This document shows, piece by piece, positions 1 to 11,234 of a stretch of DNA of 64,000 nt. Below the pieces are notes generated by a model. The model had not been told where the DNA came from. It worked only from the letters and a program-made list of their open reading frames with translations, and did no database searches. The stretch spans positions 23,283,319-23,347,318 of the forward strand of contig NC_037591.1 of assembly GCF_003073045.1 (NCBI RefSeq), in the 5' to 3' direction. The stretch comes from Pomacea canaliculata (taxonomy: Eukaryota > Mollusca > Gastropoda > Architaenioglossa > Ampullariidae). The translations under genes and the position numbers were made by a program. Positions within the stretch are counted from its first letter, which is position 1, and every line of letters starts with the position of its first letter.

Positions 1-290
1 ATGATGGTGTCTTCAGTGAGTTTTGGTCTGTAGTTGGTGGTGTTTGTCTGCAATGTGCGCTTTGTACCTGTAGTAGATGCATTTTCCTGTCCTGCTTGTT
101 TTACATAAACATCTTTTTTATTCATATTTTTTTCTATCCATGTTTCTATCTCTATGTGTCTTTCTGCTTCTTATACAAAGTACTCAGCTACTCAAATGAT
201 GATGTTTGATGTATGGCAGTTTTCTTTGAAATTCAATGTTTACTATTTCTACAAGTAATTTATTCTCGCATTTATCCTGTGATTGTCCAG
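1..290 (+). other. Intron of the receptor gene (window edge)
   Basis: T-rich sequence ending in the acceptor ttgtccag at 283-290. I see no coding signal. Upstream exons of the receptor, including its signal peptide, must lie before the window. Confidence 0.6.
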
Positions 291-833
291 CGGTGTGCAA
301 TCCTCCATGTCTGAATGGCGGGACGTGTGTCAGCCCTGGCTTGTGTCGGTGTCCATACCAGTAACGGTCCTCGGTGTGACCAAAGTAAGTGATAGTGACA
401 CAGCAAGTCGTCCGTAAACATTAGTCAGATGTCTTCTGATCTTTCTCTGAGAATGTGATTCTAATTAATTATTGTTCTTCTCTTCTTTTGTATGCTGATG
501 GCGCGAGTCTTATAAGGTTTGAAGAGAGCACGCGGGTGCTAAATACGATACAGAAAGAATGTGTGCAGCTACTCGGGTGGACGATTTGTTGTGTCGTCTT
601 TCATTTTACCAAGACTTATTCTGCCCTTCCTGAAACATTTTTTGATACGTGATATTAAGTATACCTGTAACGAATTAATTAATTAATTAATTTATTTATT
701 TGTTGTTGTTTTTCAGGCGTATGTTCCCACGAGAGTCCTTGTTATCCGGGTACGTGTATTCCACCAAACGGCTGTAACTGCGACACTGGCTTTACAAACC
801 CAACATCATTATTAACGGACCGCTGTCTCAAAA
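291..833 (+). CDS. EGF-like exons of the receptor gene
   Basis: Two neighbouring exons, each starting and ending in phase 1, the usual layout of shuffled EGF modules. The first (291-384) reads [20 protein letters not shown], a standard EGF cysteine pattern, then meets an in-frame TAA after PYQ. One frame over, GPRCDQ continues to the donor, so a single extra base near 370 fits. The second (717-833) is open and Cys-rich ([14 protein letters not shown] and on). A third Cys-rich piece, CAGEKCVCN, lies directly upstream of and in frame with the exon at 1172, so that exon may begin earlier than I placed it. Confidence 0.8.
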
Positions 834-3800
834 GTAAGCATTACTGGTATAATTTTAATTAAATTATTGTCTGATGATATAGACCTCTGCTTTCGTCATC
901 ATTGTACTCGTCGTAGTCATACTTTCATCGCTGTGGTGCAGACATTTTAATTTCTTTCATAGCCGTTGATGATGTTGTATGTGAAGTGTCGGCATGCACA
1001 AAACATTATGAAGAGAATTAATAAAGATGAATCGTATCTACTATCGTTCTCTCTGTTTATCGTCGTAAACATTCTCGTGAGATTAGTCCACAAGACCTGA
1101 CACCTGCAGACGGAGACCTTTGAGGTGTGCAGGTGAGAAGTGTGTCTGTAACAGAAAAGTTCTTGTTGCAGTTCAAGATGTCAAGGTCGCTGACCTCCAG
1201 ATCTTCCAGATGCAAGTGCGTATGTCTTACTGGCCGCGCAACATGACCCCGCCCATGGAGAAGTATGCCATCTTGGCGGATTCCACAAATTTAAATGGCG
1301 CCATAGACTTCCTGTGGTCAAACCGCAGGTAAACATTCACACATGTGTCAGAAAAACATTTTTTAATAAGAGACAATGCACTGTTAGAAGTTTCACGTTT
1401 CAATAGGTCTTTAGTGTTGATAGTAAACATGACAATAGCAACATCTTGGTGTTTCTTCAGATGGACAGACGATTGTATGTCTTGTGTCGTTTTCTCTTTT
1501 AATACAACTTACGAATACAAATAGCTTTTTTGTTAGGATTAATATCCCAGAGAGATGCAGGGGCATTAGAAATAAAGTATTTTGATTGATTCAAAAAGCT
1601 AAATTTGTTGAATCTGTTAAAAGTAACATCTAGCAACCTAGTCTTAGAAGTCAAACACTGGTCTATTTTTATTTCTCTGCTTGATATATAAGATGTAGAC
1701 TTTGCTCATTTGTTAGGGTTATTTTTGTGTAACAAAACAAAATTAATTTAAGACTTTATTTTTGAAATGTCTTCGACAGAAACTTCAACAATTTGCAGGC
1801 GACATGTTCCAGCCAGTTCTCTCTGTCTGTCAACTACCCACCCCCCTACGTGAACAATGTCACCTTTGGCATCGTCAGCGCCAACGTGGTTGTCCTGCTC
1901 ACAAAGCTTCCTTCTGGATGTAAGCTGTGTCCTGGACTTGTCTTTGGGTTTTTGTTTTCTCTGAGTACAGTTTTACACTGACAATCACTGATATCATTAG
2001 GACTCTTAAATGAGACTTCGTAGGTGGAGGCCGAGAACTTTCTCGCCATGACTGTCGCACTCCGTGTTGACCATGTCCTCGTCTGTGTTCTGTGAATTTG
2101 CAGCTGGCGGCAGCTTCATCTCTCTGAATGTGACGATACCATGTGACCGCCAGGTGACCAGCACGGCGCCGGAGACTCAGCTGTTCATGTGTAACATCAC
2201 CAATCCCAACTTCGATCGCGTCATCGAACACGGAGACACGTACGTCACTTCCTGTGCACGCTCGTGCCTTCCTTTCTTCCTTTTTGGTGTCTCGTTTCGA
2301 GTTGTACAGAAAGCTATGCTGACAGTTGACTCCAGGTTGACAGAAAACAACTCTGTAATCAGTTAGTTATCAAAACAGGTTGCGAACTTTAGTTTGTATT
2401 TCTCGTCAAAGGAGTACTCTTTACACTCCTACATACAAGAAAGTGACACCCCACCTTCATCTTCTCACCTTCATCCTCTCTTCTTCATCCTCTCAACTTC
2501 ATCATCTCATCTTCATCCTCTCACCTTTATCCTCTCGCCTTCATCCATCCTCTCTCTCTGTGTGTTACCACAGCATGCAGGTGACATACAAAACCTCCGG
2601 TGGCGGGTTTCGCAGGCTCGTGAACCTCAACACAAATACTGTTTTGCCCGCCCAGACCTTCTATTCTGTGGAATCTAGTCGATCCGTGGAATTTCGCTTC
2701 GACTACCAGCCCCCTACCCACTGCGGTGAGACCAGCAGCTGCACCAATGGAGAGAACATGCTGACCGTGTCAGAGGTCACCAGGGTAAGTTTACTGCTCT
2801 AGACAATAGAAAAAGTTGTCTTACCCAATACCTGTATATTATTTTCTTAAACTGACCTGTGTAGTACTTTTTTTAACCTCACAGTAATACCCTCACCTTA
2901 CCCCTACCTTGTGTTTCCTTTCTTAAACTTAAACACACTCTGTTCAGATATAATCAGTTTTCAACCAACTTATGCATCTCCATTGTGTAAGCTTTTTTTT
3001 TTTACTTTATTCGTGAGTTACTCTGTTCCATCACTTTATCTGTACCTGATACCCACAGACAAATCCGGTTAAAATCGTCTGGAACGGGTGGCAGGACAGT
3101 GATTCCAAAATGTTCCGCTACTCGATGGAGGTGTTCAAGATGACCAAAACATCGGACGGCAAGCTTGAGATCAGGAATGACAAAGCTCTCGACCCTCTCA
3201 TCAACAGAGAGGTATTTCAGTTTCTGTTTGCCAGTTTCCAGTAAAGTGAACAGCTTCATTTTCCCAGTCACCAAGTGATGTGAACACTTTAAATTTGTCT
3301 CCAGTTGATGCGTGTTGTCGTTAGGTGATATGAACAACGCTTGTTCGGATATCATATGATGTAAATATGTTTGTCTCCCCTTGATGTGAACACCTTGCAC
3401 CTGTCGCCAGGTGATGCACGCGGCCCTGGGCCCTCAAGAGTACACGCTGCCGGGCCCGGGGATGTACTCGGTCATCCTGGAGGCGGCGGACCTGGGCAAC
3501 AACACCAAGTACGTCCGGCGTCTCTGTCTCTTTGACCCCGACTCTCAGATCACCGTGGACTCGCAACAACGACTGTACGTGCAGGCAGCCAACCAACAGA
3601 CCAACTACACGTACATCAACAACGCCTCGGCCCCTCTCGTGGTCACGTGGCCAGATACTTCCGCAATGCTCTTCACGAAGATGAAGCTCTCCTGGGTAGG
3701 CTTCCTTCTCTTTTGTGTCTACTCACTACTACAACAACTACTTTTAGTTCTCTAACTTACAACAGCTGTCACACTTGAAACTGAAAGCTGTTTGGGTGTT

Positions 3801-6800
3801 TTCTATCTCTAACGTTAGATATTTGAAATAAATTCCTAAAAAATAAACAAAGTTGTCTTTTTGTGTAGGCGCTGTCCTGCCATACCCTGTACAACTGGAA
3901 GACGGTCTCAAAAATATTCCCACTAGCACTACAAGAGAGGACCACGAAGGGCGCAGAACTGTGGACAGCATTGGAAACGAAAGGGGCATAAGTAATTCTG
4001 ACTTGATTTTCGTGCATACTGGTTTATGTCATGTTTGTGTTGCCGTAAAGTCATGTTTTACTTACAGAAATCCCGTAAGTCCAGTTGGATTTCTATAATT
4101 GTCCATCTGTCTCGTACTTACTCTGATTATTTTGTCGTGTTTGTGCTCTCTCTATATTCCACGTTTTCAAATACTTTTTAAATAAGTGTTGCTAATGCTT
4201 TGCAGAAAACTTAATCCTTGGATAACTGCTCCGACATTCCGAACAGCGGGGACAATGCTGACGTCACATATTTCTGCGTTCTCTCTCTTTTTCAGTAAAT
4301 TTCAAAGTTTCTTATAATAAAGATCACGAAGGAGGCAAAATCCAGCCAGCCAACCCACCTTCATGGAATGATATAGGTCTCAGTACTACCTACACCATTT
4401 CTGACAAACTCAGTGAAGGGGACACGCTCACCGTGTGGGTCAAGGCCACTGATTACGTCAACAACGAGCTTGTGCAGCGCATTCACGTGACCCTAGACTC
4501 CACACCGCCCCAGCTACAGACTGCGAATACAGGCTTCCGCATGAACGAAATAGTTCCTGGAATCCCCTTCAGTTCCAAGTGAGAAGGATCGGGCTTTTCT
4601 TGACGCTGACTGAAAAATAGATGATGATGATGATGATGATGATGGATGGATGGCTTGATTGATTGATTGATTGATTGATGGATGGATAATGATGATGATA
4701 ATGATGATTATTATTGACTGTTTAGGTTCGAGATCAAGGTGAACGACGACGAGTCAGGAATCTGGTACACTCAGTGGACCTTCAAGTTGTCCAACGGCAG
4801 CATCCTCTACCAGCAGCGGCAGGAGGGTCGACAAGTAAGCCGCGAGGTACGGTAGCAGCAGTCATCCACATCTCAGACAAAACCCTCCTTTAGTCTCCAC
4901 ACCCACCTCCTGGCTAAGTTAGGAAACATGTCTGACATTTCTCCCAGTTAGCTCATTACATAGGAAAACATAAGACCTTTGGTACTCTCTACTCTTCTCC
5001 ATATTAGGAAAACATTTCTCTCGGGTAATTTACCTAAATAAAAGATAGAACATTTCTTGTAAGAAATTTACCAAAGCCGGTGAACATCATACTAGTCTTT
5101 CAGATAATTTATGAAATTATAAAACATCAAAACAAAGTACAGTGTTCCCTCGCTACTTCGCGGTTCATCTCTCGCGGATTCACTACTTCGCGGTTTTTTT
5201 TGAGTGAAGTATCGATCGATACTTCCGCGCTGGGAATTATCATTCTACAAAATACCATAGATATTTCAACAGGAAAAAGACGAAAAATGTAGCTATATTT
5301 GTATTTCTATTAAAATAGCATGGTTATTTTGTAGATAGATAGAAAGAAAGAAATAATTGTGTGACAGAAATCCATTGCTATATGCGTAAGCGACGAGCCA
5401 TGATTGTTATCTCCCATCTCGCAGCCAGTTCGCATCAGTTTTTTTTGGTTTCTCTGAGTACAGTTATAATTTTTTTACACTAATTTGTTATTGTACTGCA
5501 TTAATACCATGATTAATATATTACTTTACACTAACATGATATTGTTTTACATGTATATATTATTATTGCATGTATGTCCCTACTTCGCGGAAATTCGTTT
5601 ATCGCGGCTGATCATAGCACCTATCCCCCGCGATAAACGAGGGAACACTGTACACTGTTTCTCTATTCTTTTCCGATTTTTACAAATCATAAATGCATTG
5701 CTTACAAAGATTCGTTAATATTTTGTGAGGTATTAATAAAACATTGGGAATGATGAAGAGTGTGGCCTGTCAGTCACGTGCTGGGTGTGGAACATTTGCA
5801 GGAATGCACAGACGGTAGTACCTGTCGCTGTAGTCCAGACGGCGCTTGCTTCCCGTACGATCAGTCCTTCGCTCTCAGCAACTGCCGCATGATGGTCAGA
5901 AAAGACAACCTGCAGACCGAACGAATATACGCCACTGCTGACATCACCAACAGGGCAGGCCTCGTCACCACGTGGAACTGGACGGTGAGTGAGTGAGTGA
6001 GTGAGTGAGTGAGTGAGTGAGTGAGTGAGTGAGTGAGTGAGTGAGTGAGTGAGTGAGTGAGTGAGTGAGTGAGTGAGTGAGTGAGTGAGTGAGTGAGTGA
6101 GTGAGTGAGTGAGTGAGTGAGTGAGTGTTTAATGATGAAAGCAAATGGAGGAGAATGCGATTAGAAAGACAAGAACAATGGTATGGCAGTACACTTTTAC
6201 GAACGAGAAACCCTATGTATATACATATATATTTTCTTCTTTTTTTTCTTTACAGAAAACTGATCTCACTCAGCTGAACGGGACTAAAGAGTGTATGTAT
6301 TGTAGCATAAGCAATATATAGTGTGTGTGTGTGTGCGTTCTAGGGTCTCCAGCAACGAGGATCTTATTTTCATGTTAACTTTAGAAAGGATTTTACCGAC
6401 ATTAAGTGGTATTTACCAAAAAAAGGTGTTTTTAACTCTCTCACAGACTACCCACCTCAAAACGTGAGAGTGTCTCAGGTGACTGCCGACAGCGCCACCA
6501 TCACCTGGACCTTCCCGCCATCTTGTTTCGAGCGCACTGACGTGTGGGTCAGCGTGGTGCTGGACGGCCGCGAGACCAAAACACCGGTCCACCCGGACGC
6601 CACCTCCTACACCCTGGGTGGGCTGTCGGCTGGCTCGCAGTACAGGGTTGTCATGGTAACCAGATACGAGGGGGATCAGACAAGCGACAGTGAGAGCGTC
6701 ATCTTCACCACAGGTCTCGGCCTTCTCTTTTAGCCTTTGTACACTGGCAGGCTTAGTCAGTTTGTGATACTTTTATTTTGTTTCTGGGAAGTTTAACTGA

Positions 6801-9800
6801 GAGTGAATTTTCATTTTACTCCTCTAACATTGTAATTCGTGTCCCTTTGTCAAATTTATTTCGTTTCTCTCTCTTTCACACACATTTTTTTCGTAATGCC
6901 TGGACGTTTAAAAGCTCAAGTAAGATTATCTTTAGCTGAAAAAGAGTGTGGTTAGCAACATTTTACCTTCCAAGCTGATAAAAGACTAATTGTTCATTTC
7001 GTTGTTTTATTTATTGCTCTTCACGACGATGTGGGATCTGTGTCATCTACGTTCGGGTTCTAGAAGACAACGGTAAGTGAGTACACCAACATCCACATTG
7101 TAAAAATTACTGCTCCTACTGCTTTACACACCCAAGCACATGAACAGTGTTACAAGCATACAGCACACACGCTGTAAATAGGTAATAGACTATAAACTGA
7201 TATATTGAATATGTAAACTAATTTGTGCAAACTACTGTGTCTAAGGTACAATCTGTGTATTTGGTTGTCTGCTTCTTGGCTGTTTGCAAAACATGTTTCA
7301 CTCACATTTAGGAAATGCCAATGATTTATTCCCACATTTAAATTGTTTAAAAATATAAAATGCGGATGTTTGAGCGCATTCTTTCTAGCCTGTGATTTAA
7401 AAATGTAAAATTTTCAATTTAAACGATATTTCTTTATACGTGCAGGGATCTCAGGGGGAGCCATAGCTGGTATAGATCATAGGTGAGCATAAATAATTTT
7501 ACAACTTGTTCAGTAAGATCATTGTCCTGGCGCAGGTCTACCAAGAAATTATATTTGTAAGGATATTGCAAATATGTATTGCTTGTATACACATGCATTG
7601 CTTTATAGATTCCTTTATTTAGTAACATGGTTTCATGCCTTTATCTTTTAAAAACCAGTCTCTGTCTCGCTCATTACTGCTAGAAACAACATTGACTCAT
7701 TTAGTGGGCAACATTTACAAAATGTCCGCTCACGGTATCTATATCACGTGACTTTGCGGTGAGAACAGTGGATAACTGTAGTTGTTGCTGTTGTTGGCAG
7801 GCCTGCTCATCCTGGCGGCGCTGGTCATCTTCATCGTGCTCTTCGTGCTGTGGCGCAAGGGCAAGATCATGCAGCAGGGCCGCCCCAACGACCACATGCA
7901 GACGGTATCCAGGGCCTTCAGCAACATTCGAAAGAAGACCTTCAGGGCCGGACATGCAGGAGGATTCTCAGTAAACATTTTAATTCTTGCCCTGTGCTGT
8001 CATTCACTCATTTAATTTCTTTCTTTCTCTTTGTCTTTTCGTTAGTGTGCTCTTGTTTGCAATCGACTCACTCTTTTCATTTTATTGTTTGATCGGTCGA
8101 TTAATTGATTGACTGAGCAAGTATGCCAATCATTATTTTACCGTTTTTGAATTTAGAGAAGCTATCAGTATACAGTCTGAAGGTAAATTAAAATTAATAT
8201 TTAATAGCCCTTAATTAGTATTAACATGCCAGTTGACCTTACGCAGTCTCTTGATGTCGGTAGGTGTTTGTTGCATTGATGCTTTATTCTTTTATTTCCG
8301 TTATTCTAATCTGTTGCTTTATTCCTTTCCATTTCCGTTTATTGCAGAACAGTGCATACAGGGCGGATGAAGACGAGATTTATCTGTACGGCTCCATGAC
8401 CTTTGGCACGCGTCAGAACTGGCAGTTACAGAGCGACTCTCTCACCTTACTAGACCACCTGATGGAGGGCAAGTTCGCCAACATCTTCAAAGCCAGTCTC
8501 CGTGCCGCCAACTCTAACAAAACAACTGTTGTGGCTAAGTTACTTAAGAGTGAGTTTTCTTCTCAATCGTCACTTCTGCAACATTTCCTCCCTTTTTCGT
8601 TTTCTCGCTCGATCACCATTTCCTCCTTCACCATCTTCCGCAAACATACACGAACAAACAAGCTCTCTCTCTCACCCTCTCTCTCTCTCACAATATATAT
8701 ATATGCACACACACCTTCATGCAGCACGCACGAGCGAGAGTGTACTATTCGACTCCCCTGTCTTCCCAACTTCCCAGATGTTCCTGCAACCATCATTGCA
8801 CCCATCCTGTAATCCAGCATTTTACAAATTCTTTTAGATAGTAGAAGTCAGTCAACATGGATGACTGCCTAAAGTATTTGACTTTGATATGATATTGTTG
8901 GATCTTCACTAAACCCAGTTTTGATTTGTGATGATGGCATCCTTACATGTAGTTGTAATTTTCAGATGGCTTCTCTAAGGACGATGCCCTGAAGATGGTG
9001 GCCAAGATAAACTTCTTTGCGACACAGGTGGACAGCCACGACAATGTCATTCACTTCTTAGGCGCCGTCCTCGAGAACTCTGCATGTAAACAAGAGTTCA
9101 ATAACTTATTATAGGTCTTGTAAAAAGGATAAATATGTTTAGGTCTTAAGAAAAGGATAACTATTTTGCTTTTAGAGCGAATGCGTGTAGACATGTTCAT
9201 TTCTCTCAGTTGCCATAGTTTTACACAGCCTTTGTTTTGCGTTTTCTTTATCTACAGGGGGTCCAGTCATGGTTTTAGAATACTGCGAGGGGGAACCACT
9301 GGATAAGTGGCTGACCTCCTACAAGGGTAAACGAGTTGACGAACAGGTCATGGACAAACTGTACCAGTTCAGCATCGGGATAGCCAAGGGCATGGAGTAT
9401 CTAGCGTCCAAAAAGGTAAAGGGAGAGGACGGGCAAGAAAGAGAGATAATAAGACTCCAGGGAGAACCGCAAGAAACGAAAATATAGAAAAACGAAAAAA
9501 AGGCTAGAAAAGTAACATGCACAGAAGCACATAAGCAAAGAAATAAGGAAACAAGAAAAAGAAAAAAAAACGAAAAAGAATATTATTTTGTCTTTTAATT
9601 TCTTTTAATTGAAATTTACTCTCACTGCATACTTGCTGTTACTTAACAAGGTTTAAGAACTAGCAGCTGGAGAATATTTCAGTAGTCGTGCGACAGAGTT
9701 CTGCCAGAATGTATGGGTGAGCTGAGTCACAGGGTCACACCAGCTCTAGTGCATCCAGCAAGTTTCACATGAGGCCCTCGTTGCATGTAGCTCTAGTGTA

Positions 9801-11234
9801 AGGGTCATAGTTCAAACCTGATTGTCTCGTTGTCCTCGTGGATTTCGTTCAGATTGTCCACCGGCGACTGGCGGCGAGGAACATTCTGTTGACCTTTATT
9901 CACGATGTCAGGGTGGCCGGCTTCGGACCGCAGCACAAAGATGGTGACCAGGATGCCGAAGCCCAGGTGAGTGAAGTACTTAATAATCAGATACACTGCA
10001 AACCTTTAGACAGATGGCGCTCTCCGCTTTCGCTGTGGAAGAAGTCAAATAAAGCGTGAATGAGAGAGTTAGTCTTGTCTCCACAGTCTGTGATCAAAGA
10101 GAGAGTGTTTGTAATACTAACTTTTAATAAGTGTTTCGCTATCCAGGTTCTTGTTGTGGGAATGTTTGTGGACTAATGATGACCCTTTGGTTGACTAGCA
10201 AACACGAGTTCCTGCCAAGTGGGCCGCACCAGAAGTCTTGGCCAACAATATTCCGACAGAGAAAAGCGATGTCTGGTCCTTCGGTGTAGTTCTTTGGGAG
10301 ATCTTCAGCATGGGCAAGTCCTTTCGTTCTTTAATTAATTAATTTAGTTTGCATAAACATGTTAACAGATAAACTTTCTGTCTAAGAGTTGCTCAGTTTG
10401 CCAGCATTTATTTATTGAGTGTGGATTGATTTAAAACTCAGATCATTTCAGCATTTTGTCATAATGCATCACGAGCCCTTCTACTAGTACATTGTGAGTC
10501 TTTCTTCTAATACATCATGAACCTTTCTTCTAATACATCATGAACATTTCTTCTAATACATCATGAACCTTTCTTCTAATACATCATGAACCTTTCTTCT
10601 TCCAGGTGATACGCCATATCGGGAGATAAGGTCTCAGGAAATTGGATCGCGGTTAGAGGGAGGCTACCGTATGAACAAGCCTGAGTACTCTGACGATGAG
10701 TAAGTGAATGGTTTGTCTTTTCCTACTGGCATAAACGGGATGTTTGAGTTCGAAGCTCGTCATTGAAACGTATTAAAAAAATTTAAAAATATTATACCTT
10801 TTTAAAATAGCAGCTGTGTTACTTGTGTTTTACTTTAGTCATTCAGCAGGCTGTCGGACGGAGACAGTAAGTAGCTAGCATCAAAGACCTTGTCATGCTG
10901 TCGACCTCCCAACCAAACGCAAACTGACATCCTTCCACCCCAACACACTCACTCATCTACTCATTTATCTCATAATCTTCTCTTCTTTACCGACTGTCGT
11001 CAATTTATCACGAGGACATCATTCTCGTGTTTTTAGTTTTACCTGTAAACATAGACATTATCTGTGGATTGCAGGCACTACAAGCTCATGAAGCAGTGCT
11101 GGGAATACAAACCCAACCGGCGACCAGCTTTCAAGGAAATTCGTGGGCGACTTTGCCAGAATTTCTCGCCCATCCGCAACAGCAGCGACTTCTACTACGA
11201 CACCAACGAGCTGAATGGACGTCCACAACCGTAG
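291..11234 (+). CDS. Receptor tyrosine pseudokinase with EGF-like and FN3 ectodomain (3' part of gene, 24 exons)
   Basis: Exons I support: 291-384, 717-833, 1172-1328, 1780-1919, 2104-2239, 2574-2784, 3059-3211, 3411-3695, 3869-3991, 4296-4578, 4726-4834, 5802-5984, 6256-6292, 6447-6713, 7064-7072, 7446-7482, 7801-7970, 8348-8549, 8966-9085, 9258-9415, 9853-9966, 10199-10313, 10606-10699, 11075-11234 (TAG). The 5' end lies outside the window. In order: two Cys-rich EGF-like exons, a long ectodomain of unassigned beta-type modules, an FN3 domain (exon 6447-6713), one TM helix ([17 protein letters not shown]) and a kinase domain from 8348 on. APE, DVWSFG and NRRPAF are kept. The HRD loop reads HRRLAARN and the DFG position reads GFG, so phosphotransfer is not expected; a scaffold or ligand-sensing role is inference. 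Oddities: single-base frame breaks near 370 and 7476, a phase gap between the exons ending 3695 and starting 3869, a GC-AG intron, and a donor inside a GTGA microsatellite. The family beyond RTK-like is not recognised. Confidence 0.86.
2450..2560 (+). repeat. Pyrimidine-rich minisatellite before an acceptor
   Basis: Degenerate tandem copies of about 14 bp (cttcatcctctcac-like) lie directly upstream of the acceptor at 2571-2573. They probably act as, or extend, the polypyrimidine tract of exon 2574-2784. Confidence 0.75.
4619..4719 (+). repeat. ATG/GATG/GATT simple-repeat block
   Basis: Runs of ATG, GATG and GATT trinucleotide and tetranucleotide units fill the intron between exons 4296-4578 and 4726-4834 and stop just before the acceptor at 4725. 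Confidence 0.85.
5140..5650. mobile_element. Pogo/Tigger-like MITE in an intron
   Basis: The element begins CAGTGTTCCCTCG and ends with its exact inverse, CGAGGGAACACTG, flanked on both sides by TA, as expected for Tc1/mariner/pogo TA target duplication. Subterminal repeats of ctacttcgcgg and atcgcgg occur at both ends. These tips match the general form of Tigger/pogo-class termini (from memory). About 511 bp with no transposase reading frame, so non-autonomous. Confidence 0.8.
5985..6126 (+). repeat. (GTGA)n microsatellite, about 35.5 copies, starting at a splice donor
   Basis: Uninterrupted GTGA units begin at the first intronic base after exon 5802-5984 (the exon ends TGGACG). Every unit reads as GTGAGT, a consensus 5' splice site. 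If the donor slipped into the repeat, the reading GTG AGT GAG TGA gives Val-Ser-Glu-stop. Confidence 0.95.
6447..6713 (+). CDS. Fibronectin type III domain exon
   Basis: A single phase 1-1 exon codes for about 89 residues. It opens [20 protein letters not shown], has the core Trp of strand [21 protein letters not shown] for the strand E/F tyrosine corner, and ends VIFTTG. These are the hallmarks of an FN3 domain. It is the membrane-proximal ectodomain, joined through a 9-nt micro-exon (EDN) and a short Gly-rich exon to the TM segment. Confidence 0.9.
7064..7072 (+). CDS. 9-nt micro-exon (Glu-Asp-Asn) of the receptor
   Basis: AAGACAACG is flanked by an AG acceptor (ctag) and a strong gtaagt donor. 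It is phase 1 on both sides, so it reads TTG-EDN-G-ISGG between the FN3 exon and the juxtamembrane exon at 7446. The acceptor has a weak pyrimidine tract. Skipping it would keep the frame. Confidence 0.55.
8348..11234 (+). CDS. Pseudokinase domain exons of the receptor
   Basis: Seven exons encode the cytoplasmic kinase fold. The glycine loop is degenerate ([10 protein letters not shown] keeps one glycine). A lysine is kept in VVAKLLK. The hinge and helix D read [15 protein letters not shown]. The catalytic loop is [10 protein letters not shown]: Asp of HRD is Arg (codon CGA), while the loop Asn is kept. The Mg-binding motif is VAGFGP (GGC codon, Asp lost). The activation-segment end is [11 protein letters not shown], followed by [18 protein letters not shown] and [15 protein letters not shown] to HRR needs at least two base changes, so a single read error cannot explain it. 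The tail after the domain is short and includes [11 protein letters not shown], with a Tyr pair that could be phosphorylated by a partner (inference). Confidence 0.9.
10501..10605 (+). repeat. 23-bp minisatellite forming an intron 3' end
   Basis: About 4.3 copies of tttcttctaatacatcatgaacc, with more decayed copies just upstream, run straight into the acceptor tccag at 10601-10605. The pyrimidine tract of exon 10606-10699 is thus the last partial repeat unit. The same intron has a GC donor at 10314. Confidence 0.85.

Noticed and set aside
4067..4080. Possible 7-nt micro-exon AAATCCC between ttacag and gtaagt
   Set aside because: It would need the preceding exon to be read in a frame ending in TAA. 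The direct 3991-4296 junction keeps a sensible protein without it.
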